64,000 bases of DNA, from contig JACRBG010000036.1 of assembly GCA_016234595.1 (NCBI GenBank), positions 146,266 to 210,265 on the forward strand, written 5' to 3'. Within the stretch, counting starts at the first letter, position 1. The number at the start of each line of letters is the position of its first letter. This stretch comes from Chloroflexota bacterium (GTDB taxonomy: Bacteria; Chloroflexota; Anaerolineae; Aggregatilineales; J027). Of this stretch, positions 36,240 through 45,176 are shown piece by piece. A program made the translations under genes and the position numbers. The notes under the pieces were generated by a model, which was given only the letters and a program-made list of their open reading frames with translations, was not told the DNA's origin and ran no database searches.

Positions 36240-37406
36240 TTGAGCTTTGAATATCCAAAGTCTACTCCCTTGGATGACGATGATGAGTTCGTGTCACGTT
36301 CGGTCAATGTTCCTGAAAGTGGATCAGGAACATATTCTCTAGGAGATATAGCTAGACAAGATACTATTAACGATCCCTTGGGCAGTAACTGGGCAAACAT
36401 TGGTGTCTGGGGATTGCCTAGCGCAGGCAAGACAGCCCAACTTGCTGCTTGCTTGGTAGCTATTGGAACCCGTTTAGGGGGCAAAGGTTACATTGTAGAA
36501 CCTGCCCGCAACCAAAAGGATGAAAACTGGGAAGTAGCTCGCAAGTTTATGGAACTAACTATCCCTCCCTTTTTGAGAGGAGAATTTCCCGGTGCAACTT
36601 TGGCTTCCCTTGAAAAGTCTCCGCCTTTTACCTTATGGGTCGGCTATAAAGATGATGGACACTATGGACGCGAAGGGCGATTCCACTCTCTTACCTTTTT
36701 GGATGCCTCTGGTGAGTTTGTTACGAAACGTGACATTAAGCATTTCTATTGGCAACACTTGCTGCAAACCCATGGAATTATGATATTTATTGATGGAGAA
36801 GCCGATTATAGCAGCACGGAACGTCATTTTCCCAGTCGAGGGCTTAGAGATCTGAAAACGGAAGGGGGATCGAAAGCCAGTTATTATGACATCATCCAAA
36901 ATTTCAGCGATATTATCAAAACAGCACCGCGCTTGCCTTACCTCTCCGTTTGCATCACTAAAGTAGACACGATAAGAGAATATGTTTCGCCTATTGCGAT
37001 GAAACAGCTCGTCCCAGAAACAACACCTAAAGTTTTCTCTAGTGGGTTGAGCCCTCGACAAAAGCTCTTGAAGGAAATCATAGGGGAAGATGCCTTCCAG
37101 ATATTTCACGATTCATTTAAGGAGTATTACAAAATTTTTCTTTCCTCAGCTACAGGCTGGTATCAAGATAAAAACACTGTCTGGCATTCCAACTTCAACC
37201 CAAATCCAAAGCCTGGTACTTTTGTAGTTCCTAAATGGAGGCCTTTCAATACGATCGAACCACTGTTATGGCTGTTCGACAAAATTGAACAACGTCAACT
37301 GCAACTTCACCGAAAGTTGCTAGCCCGTCCAATAATTCGTGCTATGCGACGCAGTAACCTTGATATTCTTTATCGTCCCTTTGATAAAGAAGAGTTTTTG
37401 CCATGA
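36240..37406 (+). CDS. P-loop GTPase (double-GTPase/DO-GTPase2-like)
   Basis: A 388-residue GTPase. G1 is GLPSAGKT within NIGVWGLPSAGKTAQLA (~residues 57-64), a DxxG-type G3 appears as FLDASGEF, and G4 is TKVD in CITKVDTI, so the full guanine-binding set is present. The first 50 residues are acidic and probably disordered. The C-terminal ~100 residues are helical and basic. The TTG start at 36240 is supported by AGGAG seven bases upstream. It overlaps the following GAP1-like gene by four bases. Paired GTPase/GAP1 genes are described in NTP-dependent conflict systems (Kaur and colleagues, from memory); the subfamily call is moderately sure. Confidence 0.82.
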   Translation: MSFEYPKSTPLDDDDEFVSRSVNVPESGSGTYSLGDIARQDTINDPLGSNWANIGVWGLPSAGKTAQLAACLVAIGTRLGGKGYIVEPARNQKDENWEVARKFMELTIPPFLRGEFPGATLASLEKSPPFTLWVGYKDDGHYGREGRFHSLTFLDASGEFVTKRDIKHFYWQHLLQTHGIMIFIDGEADYSSTERHFPSRGLRDLKTEGGSKASYYDIIQNFSDIIKTAPRLPYLSVCITKVDTIREYVSPIAMKQLVPETTPKVFSSGLSPRQKLLKEIIGEDAFQIFHDSFKEYYKIFLSSATGWYQDKNTVWHSNFNPNPKPGTFVVPKWRPFNTIEPLLWLFDKIEQRQLQLHRKLLARPIIRAMRRSNLDILYRPFDKEEFLP

Positions 37407-40400
37407 ACACTCGCTCCCTTAAGTTGCAACATTTTTACTTTGGGAATATCAGAGGTCCAGGTCAAGTGGTAGTGGGCTCATCGTTTCACGATATATCCAA
37501 TTGGAAAGAGCGTGCTGAAACTAAGCTCACATTAGGTAATTTGAGCCAATATAGTGAGCTTTGGCGTGGTGCCCCCTCCTTCGAGGGAATGGGAGTCTTC
37601 CAATTGAGTGATGGGGGCGCAGTTGTCACTACTCTGCAAAAAGCCAACAATCTGGAGAGTGACTCCCGATTACCTTTCCTCTATCACTGGGTAATTCTGT
37701 CGCAAGAAGATGTGCTAGCGTTGGGTGGGAATTGGTTATTGCTTACTAATCAATTGCGCCAAGCTGATTTTATAGATCAGAAGGCGATCATCAATTATCT
37801 ATTAATTGATAGACCACTTGGCAGTTTGGAGCCTCTTCACATTTTTCTCGATAACGGAGAACAATCCAACTATTACGAAGAAAGCCTCAGCTGGCTTTAC
37901 AACAAATTTGACCACGAATGGAATATTTTAGAAAGACTTTTGACAAGTTTGTTCCATAGTGAGAACAAAAATGGCCGAAGTATTCTGGTGGGTGGCTTAC
38001 CCGACGATATGTATGTGAGGGACGTCTTCGCTATGAGCATTGCGGCCATTCTACCGCCTGCACTGCGTCATTTTGTTACTTTCTCAACCAAGTCTGTTTC
38101 TACCGAAAACCATCGCATTTGGCTTTATTTTCTCGATCACCTACCTGATAACTTGGACCGACAGTGGGTGGACTGGAAACATCGCAAACTAAAGATTGAC
38201 GGTGCTGATTCTTCGCCATTTGTACAAATGCTTATAGACAAAGCTCAGGCTGGACAAAAGAGCTTGCAGGACTTCCACGAAAAATACCAAACTCATGCCG
38301 AACGTATCTCACGATATCATTTTTTGCCTAGAACAGCTACTAATTATTTGTATGCATGGACCCGAATTGAGGAAGGCATACCAGAAGACCCTTACGAGAA
38401 ATGGCAGCTTTTCATTAACCTGATGCTAAAAGACAAATCACTCTCCAAGCAAGATCGCGCTAGATGGCTTGGGCGCGTTTTCCCAATTGCCTTTTCCCTC
38501 ATCAATAATCAAGAGCAAGTTGTAAATTCATTAGATAACCTAATCACCCAATACCCATACCTTGAAAATGCACTGATTCCTACCTTGCAAAGCAATCTTA
38601 GCCAAGCATCTGCCATCATGGATTGGCTAGAAACTTGGCTGCAAGTACGTAAAAATCTGCCACAGCCAGCAAATATCAACTGGGAGGTACTTGCCCGTGA
38701 TTGGCTACAGATATACAGCCAGCATGTTTATGCGCAGAGAAATGCCGGATTAGCATATACGCTGTTAGAGCAACTTAAAATAACATCCTTGCCCATAAGT
38801 ACTCGTCAATGGGATGAACTGTTACAAGATCATGCCAATATGTTGCCGACACTCAGGCAGAACAACATTGTTAAGGAACACGCTGTGTTGTATTTCAGGT
38901 TGTTGATGCAATGGGCATCAGTAAACACTATCTTCAAAAGCCTATCTATCCCATATTCTTGGTACAATTCTTTACCAACTCCACTTCAGGAACTTTTCAC
39001 ACAAAATATCAATACCCCTCTCATTCCCACACTACGGGAATCGGGAATCGAAAGCGATGTTGAATTCCTTAAAATAGCACGGGTGCTACATAAGCAAAAT
39101 AACTATCAATCTTTTCCAAATTACGAAACCCTTAATTTTTTTATGCGCTATACCAGTGCAACACATCATGGGAGTGACTTTTTAGAGATAGATGATACCG
39201 TTGGTACGCTCACACTAGGCCATTGCACCACAATCGCTTGGGAAATACTGTTTTGGTTAAGTAAACAACATTATATAGATGAAGAAATTCACTACTATCT
39301 CCTCACTTGGAATCTGCTAGTGGCGGATCAATCACCTGAGTTTATAGGACCGATTATTCAAAAAATCTGGAACCGCTATAGCAGCGATTTTGAAACGGTG
39401 TTTAGGCGAATCAAGCTCTTTGCAGCCGAGCCAAGCCAAACCGAAAAGCTTGCCCTACAACTCTGGAAGTACATTATTTACCAACTTCGGAGCGAATACG
39501 AGATAGCTAATGTCGAGCATCAAGAGCAGTATCGTAACGCTCTGTGGTCATTGCTCACTAACTTTCAGCTTGATACTTGGCAAGCACATCTCCTTCCCGT
39601 TGCGGATTTCATTAACATTCTTAGCATCGATACCGAACTAGGAGATACCGAGGTCAAAATCATCGAAACGGATTCCCGGCAGTATTGGTATCTTATACGG
39701 TGGCTATTTGAGCGAAGCTTTGACAATCAGATAAATTTCAATCGCCTATTAGATTGGGAAGCTCGAACCATTAGAGTGTTAGCACAGAGATATGAAAAAA
39801 GTCCGCAAAATGCTGATGTCCAACAAGCAGTCGCTAGAATGGAAAGTATTTCGAGGATTTTTGCTTTAGGAACGCTACCTCGTGCTTATAACTACTACAA
39901 AGAAAAGCTCATCATGGTCTTTGCAGAAGTAACACCTGATTTTTTGCTGGGTATCAGGGACGAATGTGCCAGACGGAACTTAGATGATATGGTAAGAATT
40001 GCTTACTCAAGCTATGTTGGGCGTGCTTTGCTACATACCCAAAATATAAGGGAATTGATGTTGCTGATCGAACACACGACAACTCTCTTAGAATTGTTAT
40101 CAAATATCCAGATAGATCAGCTAGACTTTACTATCCTCAATAGCGGACTTCAACATATCGTTATGACTGAAACAGGACTAGCACGGATCCCCAAACCTAA
40201 TCCTGAAAGTGTTAGCAAATTTATCACTCTTGTCACAACCCAAACAAAAAACTATCAAGAAAAAGAGCGTGAACGAAATTTGATAGGGCTTAAACGCTTT
40301 ACAGACCAGCAAATCAACCAACAACTTGCAGATGATACTCGCAAGCCAGCATCGGAATTGGGCTTCTTAGCGTGGATAATTGGTGTTCTAACAAGGGCTA

Positions 40401-40414
40401 GCGATGACCAATAG
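37403..40414 (+). CDS. GAP1-like GTPase-associated large protein
   Basis: A 1003-residue protein. Its N-terminus (LQHFYFGNIRGPGQVVVGSS, then a G-rich beta turn and FLYHWVILSQEDVLALGG) resembles the GAP1-N2 type found beside DO-GTPases. The middle and C-terminal ~750 residues are all-helical with no catalytic motif that I recognise. Its ATG overlaps the GTPase stop (ATGA), which supports a direct partnership. The likely role is to bind or regulate the GTPase and pass on a signal. The family label rests on N-terminal pattern and gene order. Confidence 0.7.
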   Translation: MNTRSLKLQHFYFGNIRGPGQVVVGSSFHDISNWKERAETKLTLGNLSQYSELWRGAPSFEGMGVFQLSDGGAVVTTLQKANNLESDSRLPFLYHWVILSQEDVLALGGNWLLLTNQLRQADFIDQKAIINYLLIDRPLGSLEPLHIFLDNGEQSNYYEESLSWLYNKFDHEWNILERLLTSLFHSENKNGRSILVGGLPDDMYVRDVFAMSIAAILPPALRHFVTFSTKSVSTENHRIWLYFLDHLPDNLDRQWVDWKHRKLKIDGADSSPFVQMLIDKAQAGQKSLQDFHEKYQTHAERISRYHFLPRTATNYLYAWTRIEEGIPEDPYEKWQLFINLMLKDKSLSKQDRARWLGRVFPIAFSLINNQEQVVNSLDNLITQYPYLENALIPTLQSNLSQASAIMDWLETWLQVRKNLPQPANINWEVLARDWLQIYSQHVYAQRNAGLAYTLLEQLKITSLPISTRQWDELLQDHANMLPTLRQNNIVKEHAVLYFRLLMQWASVNTIFKSLSIPYSWYNSLPTPLQELFTQNINTPLIPTLRESGIESDVEFLKIARVLHKQNNYQSFPNYETLNFFMRYTSATHHGSDFLEIDDTVGTLTLGHCTTIAWEILFWLSKQHYIDEEIHYYLLTWNLLVADQSPEFIGPIIQKIWNRYSSDFETVFRRIKLFAAEPSQTEKLALQLWKYIIYQLRSEYEIANVEHQEQYRNALWSLLTNFQLDTWQAHLLPVADFINILSIDTELGDTEVKIIETDSRQYWYLIRWLFERSFDNQINFNRLLDWEARTIRVLAQRYEKSPQNADVQQAVARMESISRIFALGTLPRAYNYYKEKLIMVFAEVTPDFLLGIRDECARRNLDDMVRIAYSSYVGRALLHTQNIRELMLLIEHTTTLLELLSNIQIDQLDFTILNSGLQHIVMTETGLARIPKPNPESVSKFITLVTTQTKNYQEKERERNLIGLKRFTDQQINQQLADDTRKPASELGFLAWIIGVLTRASDDQ

Positions 40415-41621
40415 CACCCGGACACTACGAATTCATACGCATAGGAAATGTCGAAATGAACTATGTGGTTACCCGGAAGTGCCACGAGGTCATGCATGTC
40501 CTTATTGCGGGTCAAGGGGAAGTTTTTATCCTTTCGAGATATATCTCTATTTGGGTGGGCTTGCCATTTTAGCAGTCATGATAGGAGGCGTGATTTTATT
40601 CATTTCCTATCGCATAAATTCCTCCCGCTCATCTACTACTGCAAGTGTTCTAACATTCATTCCCACCTCGATCCTTACCACAGAGACGCCAACTAGCACC
40701 AGCAGTCCGACGGCCATTTTTACTCCTGCTGCGACCAACTCGCCGTCCCTCACGGTTTCTCCTATTTCCACATTCATTCCCTTGCCAACCCTTTACGCAA
40801 TTGCACAGGCTACTCCCGATGAGATTTTATACGCTGCAGACGGCGTGCTTCCTCATGATCAAGATAATCGTATAGAGGCTATTGGTGCTTACGTTTTGTT
40901 GGCAAATTTTGTTATAGAAGCACTTTTCTACAACCCTTATGATGCAAGCGAGTACACTTGGGATTACGGCTTCGTGTTTAGACATTCAAGTGAAGATCAA
41001 TATAGACTAGGAATAAGATCTGACAAGACTTGGGCTTTGATCCATTACTCGATAAAAGATGAGAATTTTGTATATGTCAGTAGTGGAACGATTTCGGAAT
41101 TAAATATTAAAGGAGGCGAAAGCAATTTACTTAGGTTGGCTGTAGAAAATACTCAGGCCCTCATATACATTAATGACAAACTGATTGCAGTTGTGGATGG
41201 GTTAATACACCAACAACCAGGAGATATTCAGATTGCATCAGGGTTATTCGATGGCGATGAATTATATGGTGCTACAACAGAGTTTGAAAACTTTTGGATT
41301 TCGTCTATTGGCCCAACACCTACAGCCACCTTTACTCCAACTCCCACCTTGACTTCAACACCGACACCGACACCCGTGGCTCTGTGCACTGCCCGAGTAC
41401 GCATAAATAACCTAAATATGCGAGAAGGGCCTAGTACGTTTTATAGAGTGTTGAGGGTATTTAATTATGGAGAACATCTAACCATAATAGGCCAAGACTC
41501 TGACAACCAAAGCCAAACGTGGTTGAAAGTTCGCCGGCCTAGCGGGCAAGAGGGTTGGGTAATAGGTGAAAACAGATGGTGGTTGGATTTATCTGATTGC
41601 GATAACCTTATATTACAATAG
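40404..41621 (+). CDS. Zinc-ribbon, transmembrane, beta-sandwich and SH3b protein
   Basis: A 405-residue single-pass membrane protein. The cytoplasmic N-terminus has a zinc ribbon (Cys in HRKCRNELC and CPYC). A membrane helix follows (YLYLGGLAILAVMIGGVILF, ~48-67) and then a Ser/Thr/Pro linker. Residues ~150-300 look like a LamG/concanavalin-like beta sandwich (YTWDYGFVFRHSSEDQYRLG). A second TPTPT linker leads to an SH3b domain (NNLNMREGPSTFYRVLRVF ... GWVIGENRWW). It overlaps the GAP1-like gene by 11 bases. It is probably the membrane-linked sensor or anchor of the cluster, reading the envelope and reporting inside (inference). Confidence 0.85.
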   Translation: MTNSTRTLRIHTHRKCRNELCGYPEVPRGHACPYCGSRGSFYPFEIYLYLGGLAILAVMIGGVILFISYRINSSRSSTTASVLTFIPTSILTTETPTSTSSPTAIFTPAATNSPSLTVSPISTFIPLPTLYAIAQATPDEILYAADGVLPHDQDNRIEAIGAYVLLANFVIEALFYNPYDASEYTWDYGFVFRHSSEDQYRLGIRSDKTWALIHYSIKDENFVYVSSGTISELNIKGGESNLLRLAVENTQALIYINDKLIAVVDGLIHQQPGDIQIASGLFDGDELYGATTEFENFWISSIGPTPTATFTPTPTLTSTPTPTPVALCTARVRINNLNMREGPSTFYRVLRVFNYGEHLTIIGQDSDNQSQTWLKVRRPSGQEGWVIGENRWWLDLSDCDNLILQ

Positions 41622-41723
41622 TATACGTTACAAAACTTCGGCGTTAATCACCTAGAGATAATTAAAATTTCGCACTTGAGGCGAAATGCGAAAAACACGA
41701 AGGGCCAAATCTCACACCTTTTG

Positions 41724-41751
41724 AACTTCCCCCCAATTTAGGTGGGAAGTT
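41724..41751. terminator. Hairpin between convergent genes
   Basis: An 11-pair stem with one mismatch (AACTTCCC with GGGAAGTT at its base) and a six-base AATTTA loop, between the end of the SH3b gene and the end of the minus-strand PIN gene. No T-run follows, so termination is only likely. Confidence 0.45.
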
Positions 41752-41785
41752 GAACCATATCCATCCGAAGTAGACACTGGATAGC

Positions 41786-42391
41786 CTATCGCCTCTGAAG
41801 TTTACCTTGTGAAGCTGCCTGCTTGATTAATCTCTCGTGGGCGGTAAAAACTGTGATACCAGCAACCTGCCCAAAATCACTATCATCGGTTATAACTTGG
41901 ACTATGTTCATGGATAGCATAGCTTCGACCATGAACGCATCATATCCATCCAGTGCCTCGCTTTTTAATCGAGAAAGGGACTGGGCAATGAAGGAATCTG
42001 TGAGATTTGTCTCTATAGCATTCCCAGCTGTAATCGCGTCAACCAGATTCCAAACATTCTCGATTTCAGTAGCCACTATTTGCCGTTCATTGGGGTAAGT
42101 GTGCCGAAAGTCTTTAGGGCGCAGCAGTTTGTTAAAAATGTTTCTTTGGCTACGCTCAATGCTGTGGGCGAGTTCAGCAAAAGACAGATTACATCTATAG
42201 AGCGAACTACCATTATTTACGGCATTGTTCACATAAGTTGGATAATCAACGCTTTGGTTGTAATTGTCACTCAAGCTAGCGTTGGAATACCCAACCCAGT
42301 ACCAAACGTTTGAATCAACTAAGAATACATCTTCTGGTTTTGGTTGATCATTTCTCAGATCAACGACAGTTGCATTGACGCTAATCGCCAT
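41786..42391 (-). CDS. PIN-domain RNase-like protein
   Basis: A 201-residue protein with the four acidic positions of a PIN nuclease: FLVDSNVWYW (Asp), NLSFAELAHS (Glu), LDGYDAFMVEA (Asp) and VITDDSDFG (Asp). PIN domains cut RNA and are common toxin or defence effectors. It is the last gene of a run of three behind the second RM operon, and overlaps the STAS-like gene by 11 bases. GAGG lies upstream of ATG 42391 at a somewhat long distance. No classical antitoxin is next to it; the STAS/HATPase pair may hold it in check (inference). Confidence 0.8.
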   Translation of the reverse strand: MAISVNATVVDLRNDQPKPEDVFLVDSNVWYWVGYSNASLSDNYNQSVDYPTYVNNAVNNGSSLYRCNLSFAELAHSIERSQRNIFNKLLRPKDFRHTYPNERQIVATEIENVWNLVDAITAGNAIETNLTDSFIAQSLSRLKSEALDGYDAFMVEAMLSMNIVQVITDDSDFGQVAGITVFTAHERLIKQAASQGKLQRR

Positions 42392-42752
42392 TGGTATTGT
42401 TTACCTCTTCACCTATTGCCTCATCAACCGCCTGACGCACCTGATCACTGCCATAATACTCCTTGGCATTATCAATCACACGCTTGAGTATCGGACGTGT
42501 GACAGGAGGCAAATTCACAAATTTCAGATAATGATTGAGGTCATCTGGTGAGAGATCGCGCAATAACTGACCAATCGCGGCATTGAGGAACGGCGAAGCC
42601 ACAATCCTGACTTCAGCAAAATCAAGCGTAACCTTATGTTTTTCCTTCAATTCAGGATAGATCGCATCATAGACTTTTTGACCATCTTGTAGCGTGATGC
42701 CATTGGCACCCACGTTCTCTTTTATACTGTAATTCATCATGTTTCCAATCAT
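42381..42752 (-). CDS. STAS-like protein (DUF4325 type)
   Basis: A 123-residue protein with a small alpha/beta pattern: HKVTLDFAEVRIVASPFLNA followed by a helix IGQLLRDLSPDDL, as in DUF4325/STAS-like proteins. STAS-like domains pair with HATPase proteins in partner-switching, like anti-anti-sigma factors. Here an HATPase gene is immediately upstream and a PIN gene immediately downstream, overlapping. The start is ATG 42752 directly after the upstream stop; in-frame ATGs a few codons later are possible. Confidence 0.75.
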   Translation of the reverse strand: MIGNMMNYSIKENVGANGITLQDGQKVYDAIYPELKEKHKVTLDFAEVRIVASPFLNAAIGQLLRDLSPDDLNHYLKFVNLPPVTRPILKRVIDNAKEYYGSDQVRQAVDEAIGEEVNNTNGD

Positions 42753-43649
42753 CTAGAAGAACCATTCGTCACTGTTATGATCATCTTCCTCGGGCAAAGT
42801 GTAACGGGCGGCGTCGCAGATTAGCGTGATTTGTACGATAGTTCCTTGGAAACTTCGCTGACGATTTTCGAAGTGGTTTCCTTTATCATCAATGCAAGCA
42901 TATCCTGTCTCGCTATAGATTTCCAGTTTGCCATGATTGTCCTCCATAAAAGACTTCAATAACTTCAACCCATTGCCACGGGCGAAATTATTCTGGTCTT
43001 TTGTCGTCTTCATAGGCTCAAATGCCCACCTGAGTGCATCAGCAGCGCTCATTTGAGGTTGCTTCAGATACTCTCGAACCGTGTTCGGAATCCCAACACC
43101 CATATCGGCCATTGTTATTCTGAGTTCGTGTCTAAAAGGATAATGCTGTCCGCAGGTGATAACTCCAATTGGTGAGGCGGCATGATCAAAAACATTGATA
43201 TAGGCTTCAATCACTCTAGAAACAATATGGTCGCGGAGATTTGCACTTACATTGATCCAGCCCTTGCCTAACCATTTTTCAGACAGGTAATCGGCGTAAT
43301 CATCTTCAACCATAAATCTGTCTTCCCTATAGGGGATTGAATTACCATTCCAAGGAAAGCCACCTAAACCCAACCGGTGAAGAAAACCATTCTGTTCTAG
43401 ATTGACGCGAACCCGATTTTCAATTGTATCTAGCTGAAAGGCAACAACATTTCCATTTTGCTGTAACACACGGATCAAAGCACCTAGAACTACAACAGCA
43501 TTCTGCCGAAGAAACCTGCAATACGTGAAGTCAAAAATGACCTCAGAATCTTTTATTCCGCAAAGGCGATCGCAAAGGGAAAACAAGTAATCATAATCCG
43601 ATGGGGCATCATTGATGTATCCACTGATATTCACAATATTAGAACTCAT
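42753..43649 (-). CDS. GHKL-type ATP-binding protein with N-terminal STAS-like domain
   Basis: A 298-residue protein. The first ~95 residues are STAS-like (DSEVIFDFTYCRFLRQNAVV). The rest is a histidine-kinase-type ATPase fold: the N-box RVIEAYINVFDHAAS, the G1 box ITMADMGVGIP and the G2 box GNGLKLLKSFM. There is no phospho-accepting His domain. GGGGGA before the ATG supports the start. It sits 93 bases after hsdS of the second RM operon, on the same strand. Together with the DUF4325 and PIN genes it looks like a partner-switch controlled effector unit attached to the RM locus. Confidence 0.82.
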   Translation of the reverse strand: MSSNIVNISGYINDAPSDYDYLFSLCDRLCGIKDSEVIFDFTYCRFLRQNAVVVLGALIRVLQQNGNVVAFQLDTIENRVRVNLEQNGFLHRLGLGGFPWNGNSIPYREDRFMVEDDYADYLSEKWLGKGWINVSANLRDHIVSRVIEAYINVFDHAASPIGVITCGQHYPFRHELRITMADMGVGIPNTVREYLKQPQMSAADALRWAFEPMKTTKDQNNFARGNGLKLLKSFMEDNHGKLEIYSETGYACIDDKGNHFENRQRSFQGTIVQITLICDAARYTLPEEDDHNSDEWFF

Positions 43650-43742
43650 GTTCTATTCCCCCAGTATACCACATTTTCAAGCAAGAGATCAATTGCCGTC
43701 GAAAATTCGGGATGCTTGGCTATAGACTTGGCATTCCCGACC

Positions 43743-45176
43743 CTATTTTCGCTTTTGCCGCCGATTGCCATTCGACTGTTCGGCGCGAGCCTCACGAATG
43801 CGCTCAAGTAGGATAGAAGCTGGCTCGTCATTGGGGTCTTGAGGAACGAGTTCACCACGAAATGCCTTACCTAGCATAGCACTTTCTAACTGCGGGAGAA
43901 GTTCAGTTGCATAACTAACCTCATAAGCAACAGAATCCACCCAGTCGAGGGCGGCCTTCACACGTTTCACAATCTCTCGTTGTTCTTCAAGTGGCGCTAA
44001 ACAGATATGTAAAGCTCGTACTTCAGGAAAATAGATTGTGGTATGGGTTGATCCCTTGCCGAATCTCCGAATATCATCACCCTCAGCTAACAAAGCATAC
44101 AGAAGATAATCAGGGTCGATCGCTTCACTGCATGTCCATGTAACGAAATCTTGGCTAGTCGCCATATCTCGTCCCATGCGAACAATGTAGCCTACAGAAG
44201 CTGTCCGCGACAAACAAATCGTATCCTTAGGCAGGAGACGAGCAGAAGAGTTCACCAACCCTTCTTCTGTTACATGTTGATATGTATCCATAATCAAACT
44301 CCCATGATGGTCGCCTGCATCACGAATACCAATCCAAGGAATATCCCCATCCCAATATTCCGGGTGCTTACGGCTTGGAGTGTGGCCCGTTTCCTGACGC
44401 GCGATTCGCAAAAGAGGAACCCACGCCCATCCGTTAGGAGCAGGGCGTTCGGGAACATTTACTGACAGGGCTGCACGACCTTCAATCACAGTATCCGTTG
44501 CTTCGCGCCCCCCTCTAGGTTGTTGGGGTTCAGGTATGCGGTTTACAAGTTCTATGGCTGGTTCTATTTCTATTCTCGTGCTGCGCCACTCTGCCGTCAA
44601 TTCCCCACGAAAAGCAGCCGCAAGGATAGCCTGCTTATAATGCTCAATCAGCGTCGGGATGGTTTCCACTTCTTCTCGCGCTTGGCGGGTACGTGCGAAG
44701 AGTGCATCCAACTTGGCGACAATGCGATGTTGTTCGGCGAGAGGGGGAAGACTTATTGGGTAATCACAAACAGCTTCAAAGTTTACGCGAGGACGATCAC
44801 CGGTGCTGCGCATCATAGCAAATTCCACAAAGTCCCGTTGCCCAAGCAAAAACAAGAGGTATTTACCAACAATGGCAACAGAAGACGGAAGAATAATAAA
44901 TTCGGCTGATGCTGCTCCAGCGAACTCGGCCACATAGACCTTATTTAGATATGGCCTCAATCTTCCATACAAAACATCACCTTCTTCAAAAACCGCAACA
45001 GCACTGCGTAACTGTTCAATAGGTTTGCTCCCTAAAAGCTTGAAGGATTGAGATTCAATGTCATCCATTCCAATAAACTGAATAGCGCCCAGATTAATCG
45101 GTAACGCTTTTTCATTGCGTGGTTTGACAACTTCTCCAAGTATGGTCTCAATCCATCCTTCTGGAAGTGCTGTCAT
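43743..45176 (-). CDS. hsdS: Type I restriction-modification specificity subunit (second system)
   Basis: A 477-residue HsdS with two target-recognition domains. The first follows LPEGWIETILGEVV and ends at the conserved spacer PPLAEQHRIVAKLDALFA plus KQAILAAAFRGEL. The second ends at APLEEQREIVKRVKAALDWVD and LGKAFRGELVPQDPNDEPA. Each spacer is the coiled region that sets the gap in the recognition site. Its ATG overlaps the HsdM stop (ATGA). It is unlike the first HsdS in the window in sequence and spacer type, so the two systems recognise different sites. Confidence 0.93.
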   Translation of the reverse strand: MTALPEGWIETILGEVVKPRNEKALPINLGAIQFIGMDDIESQSFKLLGSKPIEQLRSAVAVFEEGDVLYGRLRPYLNKVYVAEFAGAASAEFIILPSSVAIVGKYLLFLLGQRDFVEFAMMRSTGDRPRVNFEAVCDYPISLPPLAEQHRIVAKLDALFARTRQAREEVETIPTLIEHYKQAILAAAFRGELTAEWRSTRIEIEPAIELVNRIPEPQQPRGGREATDTVIEGRAALSVNVPERPAPNGWAWVPLLRIARQETGHTPSRKHPEYWDGDIPWIGIRDAGDHHGSLIMDTYQHVTEEGLVNSSARLLPKDTICLSRTASVGYIVRMGRDMATSQDFVTWTCSEAIDPDYLLYALLAEGDDIRRFGKGSTHTTIYFPEVRALHICLAPLEEQREIVKRVKAALDWVDSVAYEVSYATELLPQLESAMLGKAFRGELVPQDPNDEPASILLERIREARAEQSNGNRRQKRK

